Assembly: GCA_027886185.1 (NCBI GenBank)
Contig: WOAB01000878.1
Location: forward strand, 5,468,001 to 5,532,000
DNA length: 64,000 nucleotides
Direction: 5' to 3'
Source of the DNA: Rheum nobile
Lineage: Eukaryota; Streptophyta; Magnoliopsida; Caryophyllales; Polygonaceae
The position numbers were made by a program, and so were the translations under genes. The notes beneath the pieces were generated by a model. That model searched no databases and was not told the DNA's origin. It saw only the letters and a list, made by a program, of their open reading frames with translations. The stretch's first letter is position 1. Each line of letters opens with the position of its first letter. Positions 12,241-22,363 of the stretch are shown one piece after another.

Positions 12241-12515
12241 TTAGCAACGACTTGTCTTTGTAAATATAATAAGAAAGTATTTACAACAAAACTATCGTTG
12301 CTATTCCGTTGTAAAAATTTTCGTAACAACACTGTCGTTGCAAAAACTGAAAGCCAATTTAATTGCTGGCGCTATTTTTATTTCTTTTGGAGGGAAATGA
12401 AGATTTTATTTATCGCTACAGTATTAGTAACGTCTATTATGGTGTCGTTGCAAAAAATAACTTTTTTGCAACGACAGACTTTGTCGTTGTAAAATGTTGT
12501 TGCAAAAAATGGTTT
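12240..12515. repeat. CACTA subterminal repeat array, right end
   Basis: Several copies of GTCGTTGCAA, TTGCAACGAC and TTTACAAC-type motifs mirror those at the left end. Copies here are sparser and in both orientations. Confidence 0.7.
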
Positions 12516-12633
12516 TTCTTGTAGTGATAGCTACTAAAAATTGATGAACCAAAAATCACTTACAGCATACTTGATCTATTCCATTGAATAAGTGCCAAAT
12601 TATCGCTTCAATGTTCTTATAAAATAGACAAAC

Positions 12634-12864
12634 TGTGAAATATATGTAAATATCAGCATTAAGGGCACGCTGACGTGTGCACTTGTAGGTTATTAGTTTG
12701 TTATGGTTGTTAGTGTTCTTTCTTCCTTTATATAGCTTGTACATGTTAGTTACAGAGAAACACACGAAGATATTTCTTCTCATCTTGTTCTCTCTAAACA
12801 CTGAAGCTTTTCTAGAGCTTTAATGGAGTCTGATCTCGGTATGTTCGATCTTTTCCAATTCACA
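12634..12864 (+). repeat. Copia 5' LTR
   Basis: Begins TGTGAAATATATG and ends CCAATTCACA (TG...CA). It contains a TATA-like TTTATATAG near 12728. It is nearly identical to 19922-20149. Confidence 0.92.
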
Positions 12865-12876
12865 TGGTATCAGAGC
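12865..12876 (+). other. Primer binding site, initiator tRNA-Met
   Basis: TGGTATCAGAGC begins at the base after the LTR. It is complementary to the 3' end of plant initiator tRNA-Met, the usual copia primer. Confidence 0.92.
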
Positions 12877-12982
12877 TTCGAGGCTTAGATCGAGAGAAAT
12901 TCTTTTGATTCACGATCTTATTCATATTCTTCTTCACCTTTCTACCTAATTTCAGATTTTTTTCTAATTCTTGCTGTGTCTC

Positions 12983-14275
12983 ATGGATCCTAATCTGAAT
13001 GATCTTCTTCGCGATGATCCTGTTCGCGATCCGATGTGCGATCCTGTTCGCGATCCTGCTCGTGATCCTGTTTACGAGAGGCTGAATTCTGGCAATCGTG
13101 ATCAAGTGAATGATAATGATCCGTATGCCTTATCAAATTCGGATCATCCCGGTGCTCGTTTGGTGACGAACATGTTCAATGGAAGGAATTTTCTGTCCTG
13201 GAGCAGAGCTGTACGTATGGCTTTGGGATCGAAGTGCAAACTTTGATTCATTGATGGATCTTTAGCGATTCCAGCAAAAGGATCGCTTGATTTTGAGAGG
13301 TGGATGTGTGTGGACTACATGGTCCGATGCTGGATTGTGAACTCCATGGAAGGATCTTTAGGAGATGGCTTCATGTATGTGCATTCTGCACGTCAACTAT
13401 GGAATGAGATCATAGAGCGATATGGCCAGTCGAGTGCTCCGTTACTCTTTCAATTGAGGAGATCTCTAAACAATATTACTCAAGAAAATTCATCTGTTGC
13501 AGAGTATTATGGTCGTATGAAAAAGCTTTGGGATGAGATCCAAAGCTTGGATGAATTTCCCAAGTGCCTTTGTGGTGCAATGTAAGGTTGCAAATGTGAC
13601 CTACAGAAGACGATTCTTGATAAAGAAAATGCTATTATGGTGATGCAGTTTCTTATTGGCCTCAATGAGGGATTTGAATCTGTAAGGAATCATATTATTT
13701 CCACAGATCCACTTCCATCTGTCAACAAAGCTTTTTACCCGGTGCAGCAGGTTGAAAGACAGCGAATGCTTATTGGTGGTTCGCAACTAAATCAAGAATC
13801 AAGTGCTTTGGCTGCTAATCGTGCACGTGGAACCTCGATGTCTAAAGAAGAGTACAAGAAAATAAAGTTAGACAAACAGTGCTCTCACTGCAAGATGAAG
13901 GGACACACTGTTGAACAGTGTTTCAAAATTCTAGGGTTCCCAGACTGGCATAAGGAACTCAAGGAGAAGAAGACTAGTCCATCCATGGCTAATGTTGCAG
14001 ATTGCTTGAACACTCCATTGGATGCTGGAAGTTCAGATGTCAAGAAGCCTGAGATTGATGCTAGCTTCATCAATGCTGTTTGCCAGGAATTTCTTAGAGC
14101 TATGAAAGGTAAGGGTCTTGCTGATTCATCCAATAGTTTTGCAGGTATTTCAGTTGCCTTATCTTCCTCTAATTCAGTTTACAATAGTGGAATGAGTTGG
14201 ATTGTTGATACTGGGGCATCTGATCATATGATACATGCTGAGAGTTTACTTAAAACACAAACGATAATTGTCTAA
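12983..14275 (+). pseudogene. Copia gag and protease, interrupted
   Basis: The gag frame starts at MDPNLNDLL, with an unusual run of DPVRDP-type repeats (residues ~9-28) and the UBN2-like core (WSRAVRMAL, RQLWNEIIERYGQ, VAEYYGRMKKLWDEI). The CCHC knuckle CSHCKMKGHTVEQC is intact. The protease motif WIVDTGASDHM keeps its Asp-Thr/Ser-Gly triad. Breaks: a stop at 13244-13246, a stop at 13583-13585, and a frame change near 14268-14275 just after the protease. Confidence 0.88.
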
Positions 14276-15383
14276 TCCTGTCAAAATATGTCTGCCTGAT
14301 GGAAGTTATAAACTAGTGTCTGAAGTTGGAGATGTTGATTTCTCCAAATCAGTTAGACTGAAGAATGTGCTTAGTACACCTGAATTTCGTCACAATTTGT
14401 TATCAGTGGGAAGATTGATTGATGACAATGATTTAGTTGCTGTGTTTGATAAAGATCATTGTGTGTTTCAGGACCATAAGACTGGTCAAGCAGTTCTATC
14501 CGGAAAGAAGATTGGGGGATTATACTGGTTGCAGTCCTCATTCCTGAATGCTCCTTTAAGTAGTCATGCTTCGTTGTTTTCTTGTAATAACAAGAATAAT
14601 TGTAATAATGCTAGCATTGATGTGGTACATGCTAGGCTTGGTTATACTTCAGTTGACAAACTGAAACGGACTGTTTCAGATGCTACTTTGTTTGATACAT
14701 CTTGTGAAGTTTGTGTTCTTGCCAAACACCATAGGCAACCTTTTCCTTCCAGTAAATCCGTATCTTGCAGAATCTTTGAGTTACCGCACATTGACCTCTG
14801 GGGTCCATATAAAATGTCATATATTACTGGTGCCAATTATTTTCTTACCATATTGGATGATTACAGTCGTGCTACATGGACACGTTTGCTTAGTTCTAAG
14901 CAACAAGTATTTCAAGACTTCAGTGATTTTGTTCAGTTTGTTGAGAATCAGTTCTCTATTTCTGTCAAGGCTGTTCGCAATGACAATGGTACAAAATTTG
15001 TCAATCGACAATTTCAGAGTTATTTTGCTTCTAAGGGTATTATTCATCAGAAATCTGCTCCGTATACTCCACAGCAAAATGGGCGCGTAAAGCGCAAGAA
15101 TCGTCATCTTATTGAGACAGCAAGAGCCATTCGTCTACATGCTGGTTTGCCTTCCTATTTCTAGGGAGACTGCGTGTTGGCTGCCACTCATATTATTAAT
15201 CTCTTACCATCATCTGTCATCAACTGGAAAACTCCATCCGAGTTGCTTTTTGGTAAGCCTCCTTCTTATGATCATCTTCGTATCGTTGGTTGTCTCTGCT
15301 TTGCTCTTGATAATCAGAGAGCTCGTGATAAATTTGCTGCGCGAGCCAGAAAATGTGTTCTGCTTGGTTTTCCTGTTGAATAG
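14268..15383 (+). pseudogene. Copia integrase, catalytic Glu lost
   Basis: GAG-pre-integrase region (HARLGYTSVDKL, CEVCVLAKHHRQPF) is followed by the integrase core. The first catalytic Asp is in HIDLWGPY and the second in RNDNGTKF. The third acidic residue, expected as Glu in the family motif NGxxERKHR, is Lys here (NGRVKRKNR), so strand transfer should be abolished. A TAG at 15162-15164 interrupts the frame, which continues as LAATHIINLLPS and stops at FPVE. Confidence 0.88.
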
Positions 15384-15460
15384 AAGGCATACAAGTTTTC
15401 CTGTTGAATAGAAGGCATACATGTTATATGAGCCAGAAAATGTGTTCTGCTTGGTTTCCC
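15344..15460 (+). repeat. Local tandem duplication in copia
   Basis: Two phrases, AGCCAGAAAATGTGTTCTGC and CCTGTTGAATAGAAGGCATA, each occur twice within about 115 bases after the integrase core. This looks like a replication slippage or template-switch product and adds stops to the frame. Confidence 0.75.
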
Positions 15461-15760
15461 TTTCAAAACCAATTTTCTACCTCTACATCTTACCCTTCTC
15501 CGACTCCTTTACCCCTTGTTAATCCTGCTTTTTTACCTGATATCAATTGATTGCCCCCTATTCCATTATCTTTCTTACCTAACTCTCCTTCTCTGTCATA
15601 TCCTGACTGTACAATACATCCTACTACTCCACCTACTCCTACCATATCTACATCATCTCCACCTACTTCTCTTGTTATACCTTCTCCTCCTCCACCTATT
15701 GTTCCTATACGACAATCCACTCGCCTTAAATCTCATCCAAAACACCTTACATATTATATC

Positions 15761-18282
15761 TGTAATAATCCTCATGTTACCATAGGGGTAATATGATAGA
15801 ATGAATGTTTGTGTAAACAGAGTATAGAATTCCTTTAAGTTGTGAAGGGTGTTAGTTATGGTTAACCTTACGTTAAATATAGGTTGAACCAACTGATGAA
15901 TTTTAACTTAGAAATGCTTGAACCAATTTACGAAGTGTTACATGGGTCAAGCATGGTTAAACCTATAAGTTTGGGTAACTTAGGGTAGAGGTCGCTTCTC
16001 TGAGCTATTATCGGCCAAGTTTCGGGGTCGAAACTTTTATTAAGGGGTAGTGATGTAATACCCCTCATTTTTTATAAGGGTAATTGGGTAATTTCCCAAA
16101 CCCTCGTCAATTATTCGGGATGCGTTAGGCGAAGTTCGGAATTTCTATAACTCGTATAATCTCTGTAATAATTCCCTGAGCCTTTGAATATACATTCGAT
16201 GTATTTTCACGGCTTAGAATATTTGTTTGGGTACAAATATTTAATTTCCGGGATTCAAACCCGTACCAAATCCTTCCCTGGGCAAGCGGACGCGAAAAGG
16301 GCATTTCCGCGACCGTGGAAAAATAGCACTCAACGACGCTGGGAAATAGAGTTTTCCGCGACCGCGGAAGTAATTCCGCGACTGCGGAATAAGGCATGCA
16401 TGCCTCGTCGGGTGTGTCACCGTCGATCCTCCAAGATCCCTTTCTTCACCGTCGATCTGGTCGGGGGGCTGTTCCTCCTTTGGCTATAAATGGAGACCGG
16501 GATGGAGGGTTTGGCATCCGAATTCAGATCTCCATCCCTCTCTCTCTCGTGTTCGTCGTTCTCAGAAGTTGTGGTGTTGTCGGAGCTCTCGCCGGAAGTT
16601 GTGGTGCTCGTGGGGTGGTGCATTGGAAGCGCGGTGAGGATAGGAGTCGAAGCCCTCTCGCTCGGAGCCCCATCGTGTCATCGCCGGTGAGTAATTCCGC
16701 GATCTGGGTTGCCGGGTTCATGGCCGCGACCGCGGACATGAACAGCCGCGACCGCGGCGATGTGCAAACGTCCGCGACCGCGGTTTGCCTTAGCAAACGC
16801 AATCGTGGCCTTGGACAAACCGGTCTCGGACGGGACCCTCGTTCTTTCGGTTCCGTTCGTTTTTCCTTAGATTCGTATTATTAATTGTCGAATCTAACCT
16901 AGGGTTTCGTTGTGGGTCATTGTCGTAGGGATCTGTAATCCGATTTCCGTTCCCGTTCCGGACCCAAAAACCCATCATCGCTCAATCGTTCATCTAGACT
17001 AAGGCAAGTGGCGGTTCGCTCTTGCTTAATCATTCCATGTTCCATTAATTATCAATTGTTTTTAATTGTTAATTAAATCGGAGTGAACTTGTGTTTTCAT
17101 TTGGGAACTGATTTTATAAATAATGTGATTAAAATGCGATATTATGATAGGCTGTATATATTGCTAGAAACAATGCTATTATACTTGTTAAATACCGTAA
17201 TGGTTTTGTTGTGGATTTAAGTGTAAACTTTAATGCTAGATTAGCACGAGTATTCGTAGGAACGCTAATTCCTTATGAGGATAGTCGTTTCTTTATAATT
17301 CCCTTCAGGTTAAGGTTATGAAGTGTTAAGCACCTTGCTAGTGTCATTTGGGTGGACGTAATGTCACCCTGTGTTAAACTTTCGTAGTTACTCGAGATAA
17401 TATTAAAAGCTTTAACAGTAATATATGTTTTGGAATTAAACAAGATAAGTGCGGTCATGCACATAATTAATATACCCTCGGGCGATGAGTACAACTTGGA
17501 AATCCGCCCGGACTTCAGTTAGAGTAAGTCCTCTTTCCAATATGAATTCGCATTGTGCGATGAGGTTGGTCGTGGACCCAAATGATCAAGTCGTTTTTAA
17601 ACGCTTGTATGGAACTTTAACATTCTCAAACAATTGTCATACTTTCCCATAAGACTCAATTCCTTTGGAGTCTTCCTTTTAGAGCATATCTAAATACTAA
17701 TCATTCCGTGAAAGTTTCAAGTTATATATCATTCCTTCGGTTATTATTCGAGGGACAATGATAGTAAACGGTTACGATCACTAGAACCATTCTGTTTTCA
17801 CCCTTGCATAGTCTTTCATTAGACTAACCAACCAGATTTTACTCCTTGCATGGTTGGCTGGTGTCATCCGTCCTATACGGCACATCAGTGGTTGGTTCCC
17901 GAAGTCAAAGTAACCAGTTGAAGAAGAAGAGGCTTGCAGACGAAGATTTAAGTGTCAGTGTTTTAAGTTGTTAAATATTACTTTAATATATCTTTATAAC
18001 CTAGCAATGTTATAGGTTGATTCTTAAAAGTCTTCCGCTGTGTAATTTATAAGTCTTCCGCCGAAATTTTACTCTGTTGTAAAAACGCTACTCTCGTTGA
18101 TGAGAGATCTTTTAATAAAAGAGCTGAGTTTCATATACAAATGTCTTCCGCTGTTTAATCTTTCATTTAATATATATACGCATTTAAGTTTAATTGTTCC
18201 GATTAAAGCCTAGGGTGGCTTTGGACGGTAATGTCTGAGGTCACTGACGTGTGGCGCTATCGACTTAAATCGGGGTGTTACA
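15761..18282 (+). mobile_element. Internally deleted Ty3-gypsy element inside copia
   Basis: A 2522-bp insertion begins TGTAATAATCCTCAT, ends GGGGTGTTACA, and is bounded by ATATC duplications (15756-15760 and 18283-18287). Removing it restores the copia connecting region between integrase and RT. The first ~290 bp hold an LTR-like start followed by what reads as the 3' end of a gypsy internal region (TTTCGGGGTCGAAACTTTTA, then the purine tract AAGGGG). A 2229-bp 3' LTR follows. No gag-pol remains. It was probably made by deletion between the 5' LTR and the distal interior. Confidence 0.85.
16054..18282 (+). repeat. Gypsy 3' LTR, 2.2 kb (copy 1)
   Basis: Starts TGTAATACCCCTC and ends GGGGTGTTACA. 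It carries a TATA box in GGCTATAAATGGAG (~16481-16494) followed by a CT-rich leader. It is rich in the 12-base GC palindrome CCGCGACCGCGG and variants, both before (~16300-16390) and after (~16724-16782) the TATA box. Homologous over its length to 41119-43432, and in reverse to 54678-55988. Confidence 0.88.
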
Positions 18283-19858
18283 ATATCTGTCCTACTAATG
18301 CCTCATCTTCTGCTGTGTCACCTACATTTCTAGCTGCTCAGTTGGGTGATCTATCTTGTTATCCTTCCGATTACGTGGCCTCATTGGCTCATGTTTTAGC
18401 CATTCCCGAACCATCCACTTATTCACATGCTAAAGATAATCCTCACTGGATCGAGGCTATGAACAAGGAAAGTCAAGCCTTGGAAGACAACAAAACCTGG
18501 ATTATTACTGATCTCCCTCCTGGAAAGCGTCCGATTGGATGTAAGTGGATCTACAAAATTAAGTTTAGACCAGATGGGTCTATTGAACGTTATAAAGCCC
18601 GATTAGTTGCAAAAGGGTACAATCAAGTAAAAGGGAAAGACTGTAAACACACGTTTTCTCATGTGGCCAAGTTTTCCACTGTGAGAATTCTTATTGCTCT
18701 TGCCACTATCAGACGATGGGACATCTATCAGTTGGACGTCAACAATGCATTCTTGCATGGGTTTCTTGATGAGGAAGTGTACATGGACATTCCACCTGGC
18801 TATCCTAAGTCCTCTTCCTCTCAGGTGTGTTTGCTCAAACGCTCTTTATACTGTCTTAAGCAAGCGTCGCACCAATGGAATCAAGAACTCACTAAATTTC
18901 TTGTCAAACTAGGGTTTCATCAATCTTATTATGATTACTCCTTATTTGTCAAGAAAATTCCTGTTGGAATTAGCATTGCCCTGGTCTACGTTGATGATTT
19001 GTTGCTCACTAGGGATGATGCTCAAGAAATTCAGATGGTCAAGGATGCTTTACATGCCACTTTCACAATTAAAGACCTTGGTCTTATTCGCTATTTTCTT
19101 GGGCTTGAAGTGTCCAGATCATCAGCTGGTACTCTTCTCAACCAATGGAAGTATATCCTTGACCTTGTTCATGATAGCAAGATGATGAATTGTAAGCCTC
19201 CTCTTTTTCCTCTCCCTCGTGGTTTAAAAATATCTACTGATGAAGGATAGTTGATGGATGATCCAGATACTTATCGGAGATTGATTGGTCGTCTTCTTTA
19301 CCTCAACCTTACCTATCCTATCTTGTCCAACACCTTAGCCAGTTCATGAGTTCTCCTTGCCTTCCCCATTATCAAGCCGCCATTCATGTGGTTCGGTATC
19401 TTCGTGGCACCATTGATCTTGGCTTATTTTATCCGTCTACCTCTGAGCTGTCTTTATCTATGTTCAGTGATGCTGACTGAGGAAATTGTGTGTTCAGTGG
19501 ACGTTCTCTTACTGGTTTCTGCATATTTCTTGGCTCCTCACTCGTTCCATGAAAGACGAAGAAGCAGAAAACTGTTGCCAAATCATCCGCTGAATCCGAA
19601 TATCGAAGCTTATCTGCAACATCCAGTGAATTAGTTTGGATTGATAGTATACTTGATCAGCTTCATGTCAAGGTTCCTTTACCAATTCCCATGTATTGTG
19701 ACAACAAAGCAGCTCTTCATCTTACGAAGAATCCTATTTTCCACGAGCGGACGAAACATTTAAAGCTGGATTGTCACTATGTTCGTGACAAATTCAAGGA
19801 AGGTTTATTGGCACCTTCTCACATTCGTACTGTTGTTCAACTTGCGGATCTATAAAAC
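18283..19858 (+). pseudogene. Copia reverse transcriptase and RNase H
   Basis: The RT domain is well preserved: WIEAMNKESQAL, GCKWIYKIKFRPDGSIERYK, LDVNNAFLHG and the catalytic YVDD in ALVYVDDLLL, in one frame to a TAG near 19248-19250. The RNase H part (SAESEYRSLSATSSELVWID, YCDNKAALHL, HERTKHLKLDCHYVRDK) survives in other frames up to ~19856, so frameshifts and stops separate RT from RNase H. Confidence 0.88.
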
Positions 19859-19904
19859 GTCTCCAAGTTGGGTTTGGTGCGTTTGCCACCTGCTCCAACT
19901 TGAC

Positions 19905-19921
19905 GGGGGGGGGGGGGGGGG
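19905..19921 (+). other. Copia polypurine tract, 17-G run
   Basis: Seventeen consecutive G residues end exactly at the 3' LTR. Copia purine tracts are usually mixed A/G and shorter, so this run has probably expanded. The one-base difference at the start of the 3' LTR fits slippage here. Confidence 0.8.
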
Positions 19922-20149
19922 TTGAAATATATGTGAATATCAGCATTAGGCACGTTGTCGTGTGCACTTGTAGGTTATTAGTTTGTTATGGTTGTTAGTG
20001 TTCTTTCTTCCTTTATATAGCTTGTACAGGTTAGTTACAGAGAAACACACGAAGATATTTCTTCTCATCTTATTCTCTCTGAACACTGAAGCTTTTCTAG
20101 AGCTTTAATGGAGTCTGATCTCGGTATGTTCGATCTTTTCCAATTCACA
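19922..20149 (+). repeat. Copia 3' LTR
   Basis: Begins TTGAAATATATG (one base shorter at the tip than the 5' copy), ends CCAATTCACA, and is followed by the CAAAC duplication. Confidence 0.92.
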
Positions 20150-20205
20150 CAAACCAATTCATACAAGGGAATGAAAAGTGATTACTTCACAGTTCACACC
20201 ATTTA

Positions 20206-21279
20206 GGCCCCGTTTGGTATGCTGTCTGGAATCAGAATGGAATGAGAAATCAGAATGGAATCAGGAATCATAATAAATCATTCCTATAGCTTGGTGTTTG
20301 GTATGCTGTCGGAATGAACCATTCCTGTAAATTTGTTGTTTGGTATGCTTTCGGAATGAACAATCCTGGAAAAATGTTAATTGGATAATTATTGTTGTCG
20401 TAAATTTGTTGTTTAAGGTGTATATATATATATATATATATATCCTGGAAACAGCAAACAAATACTTGTCTAAGAAATAACATACACATACTACACTCAT
20501 CAGTTCATGGGTTTGGGGTCAGCATGATTGGATTTGGTCAAACATTTCGCCAAATGTTACACGTGTGACAATCTGACATGATGAGTTCAAGAGGAAAATC
20601 ACATGAAAATAGCCAAAATCTGTGCAATCCCAAGCCCAACTAAACAACTTGCAACTTTGGAGCTTATTCAGCTCGGACAAATCCAGTTATGCACAAGCTC
20701 AGACCAAAGTCCTAGTGGCATATTACCCTGACATGCCAAATTTCATGAAGAAAAACCCTCATCTCAACAGACTGAATGTAGCCAGGAAAAGGAATCAATA
20801 ATCAGATGACTACTTACCAGCGAAGATGCAGTATCATATAGAGATTGTATAATCCGACCGTTGTGGCGTATGGACTCTGATTCTATCTACAGAAATTTCT
20901 CTACCCAGCAGCAAGAAATCAAATGGGTACGTGGAATTTGGAAAGAGGGAAAAAAAGGCAAGAGGAAAACAGAAAAGTAGCAGCAGCTATGAAACCCTAA
21001 TAAATGGGGTTAGAGTTCTGCTGCTGGTGGGTCTCGCTAGCAGTGGAGGAAGGAAGGAGGAAGGAGGCGGACAAACTTTCAGAAAAAAGAACGTTTTTTT
21101 TTTTAATTTGAAAATGGGTGATCCACTAGGTTTTTTTAAGGAATCAAGTATTTTACAAAATTTGAAATGAGTCATTTCTGATAATGAAAGTCATTCATAA
21201 TATTTACCTAACTAAACAAAAATATCGGAATGAACGATTCCGATTTCTCATTCTCATCGGAATCGTAACAAATGGGTTC
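20206..21279. mobile_element. Tourist/PIF-Harbinger-like non-autonomous element
   Basis: Flanked by TTA on both sides (20203-20205 and 21280-21282), the target duplication of PIF/Harbinger elements. The left end GGCCCCGTTTGGTA pairs imperfectly with the right end, which reads in reverse GAACCCATTTGTTA (10 of 14), and the similarity continues through AGAATGGAATGAGAAATC. There is no transposase. A (TA)n run lies near 20421-20442. The centre looks like part of a captured gene (next entry). Confidence 0.7.
20819..21060 (-). pseudogene. Possible captured 5' leader exon
   Basis: Read on the minus strand, the segment looks like a plant 5' UTR: pyrimidine-rich, with AGGGTTTCATAG and GCTGCTGCTAC phrases. 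It ends at a good donor, CTTCGCTG|GTAAGTAGTC. No coding domain is recognisable. Capture by the surrounding element is inferred. Confidence 0.3.
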
Positions 21280-21282
21280 TTA

Positions 21283-22130
21283 GATGAGGTACGTAGTAAT
21301 TGATTTAATAAAACTAAATCTTAAACTTGTTTTTTTTTTTAATGTGGATGGTTTTAAAGTTAGATAGTTTTATATAAGCTACCCAACTATGAATTATTGA
21401 TTATTAATTAACAACAATACATGTTCCCATTAGCTATCACCTAACGTATACATATGTATACTCAGCACAAAATTATTTATAGTGCACACTACGTACGTGT
21501 ACATCAATCTATATCCATTGACTATATACGAAGCATATAATTAATTATTTATTAGTCAGTACTTAGATTATTAATTGTGTACATAAAATAGAAAAAAAAT
21601 AATAAAAATTGATACTGACTGCGTCTTTTCAAATTCAAAAATACTACACATTTATGCGTGATACACCAAACCTAATCCTACACTAAACTCATATAGGACT
21701 GCTTGCTGCCTTGCCTTGCTGGCATTTAATTTCATCCCTTTTATACCCGCATGATTTTATTTTGTTAAGCAAATCGTCTTGCTATAACTTTTTTGATATT
21801 ATAAAATTCTTTATAACATAAATAATACCCTTAAATCCGACAAAAAAAGCAGTAATACCCTTCAAAATTAAGGGTGTATCTAGCTAACATTAATTTCGTG
21901 AGATCGTTTATAAGAACTTTGTGACAAGTACTAGTAACACTAACACCCAAGAGTTGGAGGTTGGGCGCAATTTTGAGTTCATTGCACAAGTGAACAGATT
22001 TATTCATTTGTATAAGGATTTCAACAGCAATTATATCATAATTACATGCAAAAAATGTCTTCAACTCCTCACTTTCCCGGTAAAGCTTTCACAGCCAACA
22101 AATACAGCCCATTAAAAAGCTAAAATCTTA
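21283..22130. other. AT-rich intergenic DNA
   Basis: No gene or transposon end recognised. The right part may hold the 3' UTR end of the SFH gene: an AATAAA on the minus strand lies at 22004-21999, about 360 bases past its stop. Confidence 0.45.
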
Positions 22131-22363
22131 ATCTGTACTCATTTGAATTCCTGTGTTTCTCGTAAGAATAAGAAATTCACAAACACAACAGCATGTGTAG
22201 GTGTAGAAGAATCCACATTCAAGGATGTTAATCCTGTCGATCATTCTCATACACAATCCATCTCTCGTACCCAAAATAACTTTGCAACTTGTAAATAGAT
22301 TTGCCTTCCTTTCCTTGAACACGTCTGCCTTTTCAATAAACTTGCCAACTGAATTTACACTTT

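Larger units (their letters stand above)
4357..12526 (-). mobile_element. CACTA (En/Spm) element, complete ends, defective genes
   Basis: An 8170-bp element with terminal inverted repeats CACTACAAGAAAA, of which 19 of the first 20 bases match between ends. It is flanked by the 3-bp target duplication ATA (4354-4356 and 12527-12529), which is diagnostic of CACTA transposons. Subterminal regions hold many copies of a GTCGTTGCAA/TTGCAACGAC-type motif, where TNPA-like proteins bind in characterised family members. Both genes run on the minus strand: a TNP2-type gene without its catalytic domain (8120-9537) and a Transposase_24-type gene with two late stop codons (5262-8073). The element should not be autonomous but could be mobilised in trans. 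Confidence 0.93.
12634..20149 (+). mobile_element. Ty1-copia LTR retrotransposon, defective
   Basis: Two ~230-bp LTRs (12634-12864 and 19922-20149) flank gag-protease-integrase-RT-RNase H in copia order. The element sits between CAAAC duplications (12629-12633 and 20150-20154). The primer site TGGTATCAGAGC directly follows the 5' LTR. The two LTRs differ at about seven positions plus small indels, so insertion is not recent. The polyprotein has several stops and a frameshift, and a gypsy-derived segment (15761-18282) lies between integrase and RT. Not autonomous. Confidence 0.95.

Noticed and set aside
15490..15796. Leu- or Pro-rich frames after the copia integrase
   Set aside because: They are frames of the Pro/Ser-rich linker between integrase and RT in the copia polyprotein.
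15761..18282. Interpretation as a gene-carrying insertion
   Set aside because: No frame over ~160 codons with family similarity; structure fits LTR and retrotransposon interior.
20931..21170. 79-codon plus-strand frame MEFGKREKK...
   Set aside because: Low-complexity Lys/Gly composition; it is the antisense of a leader-like segment inside a MITE-type element.
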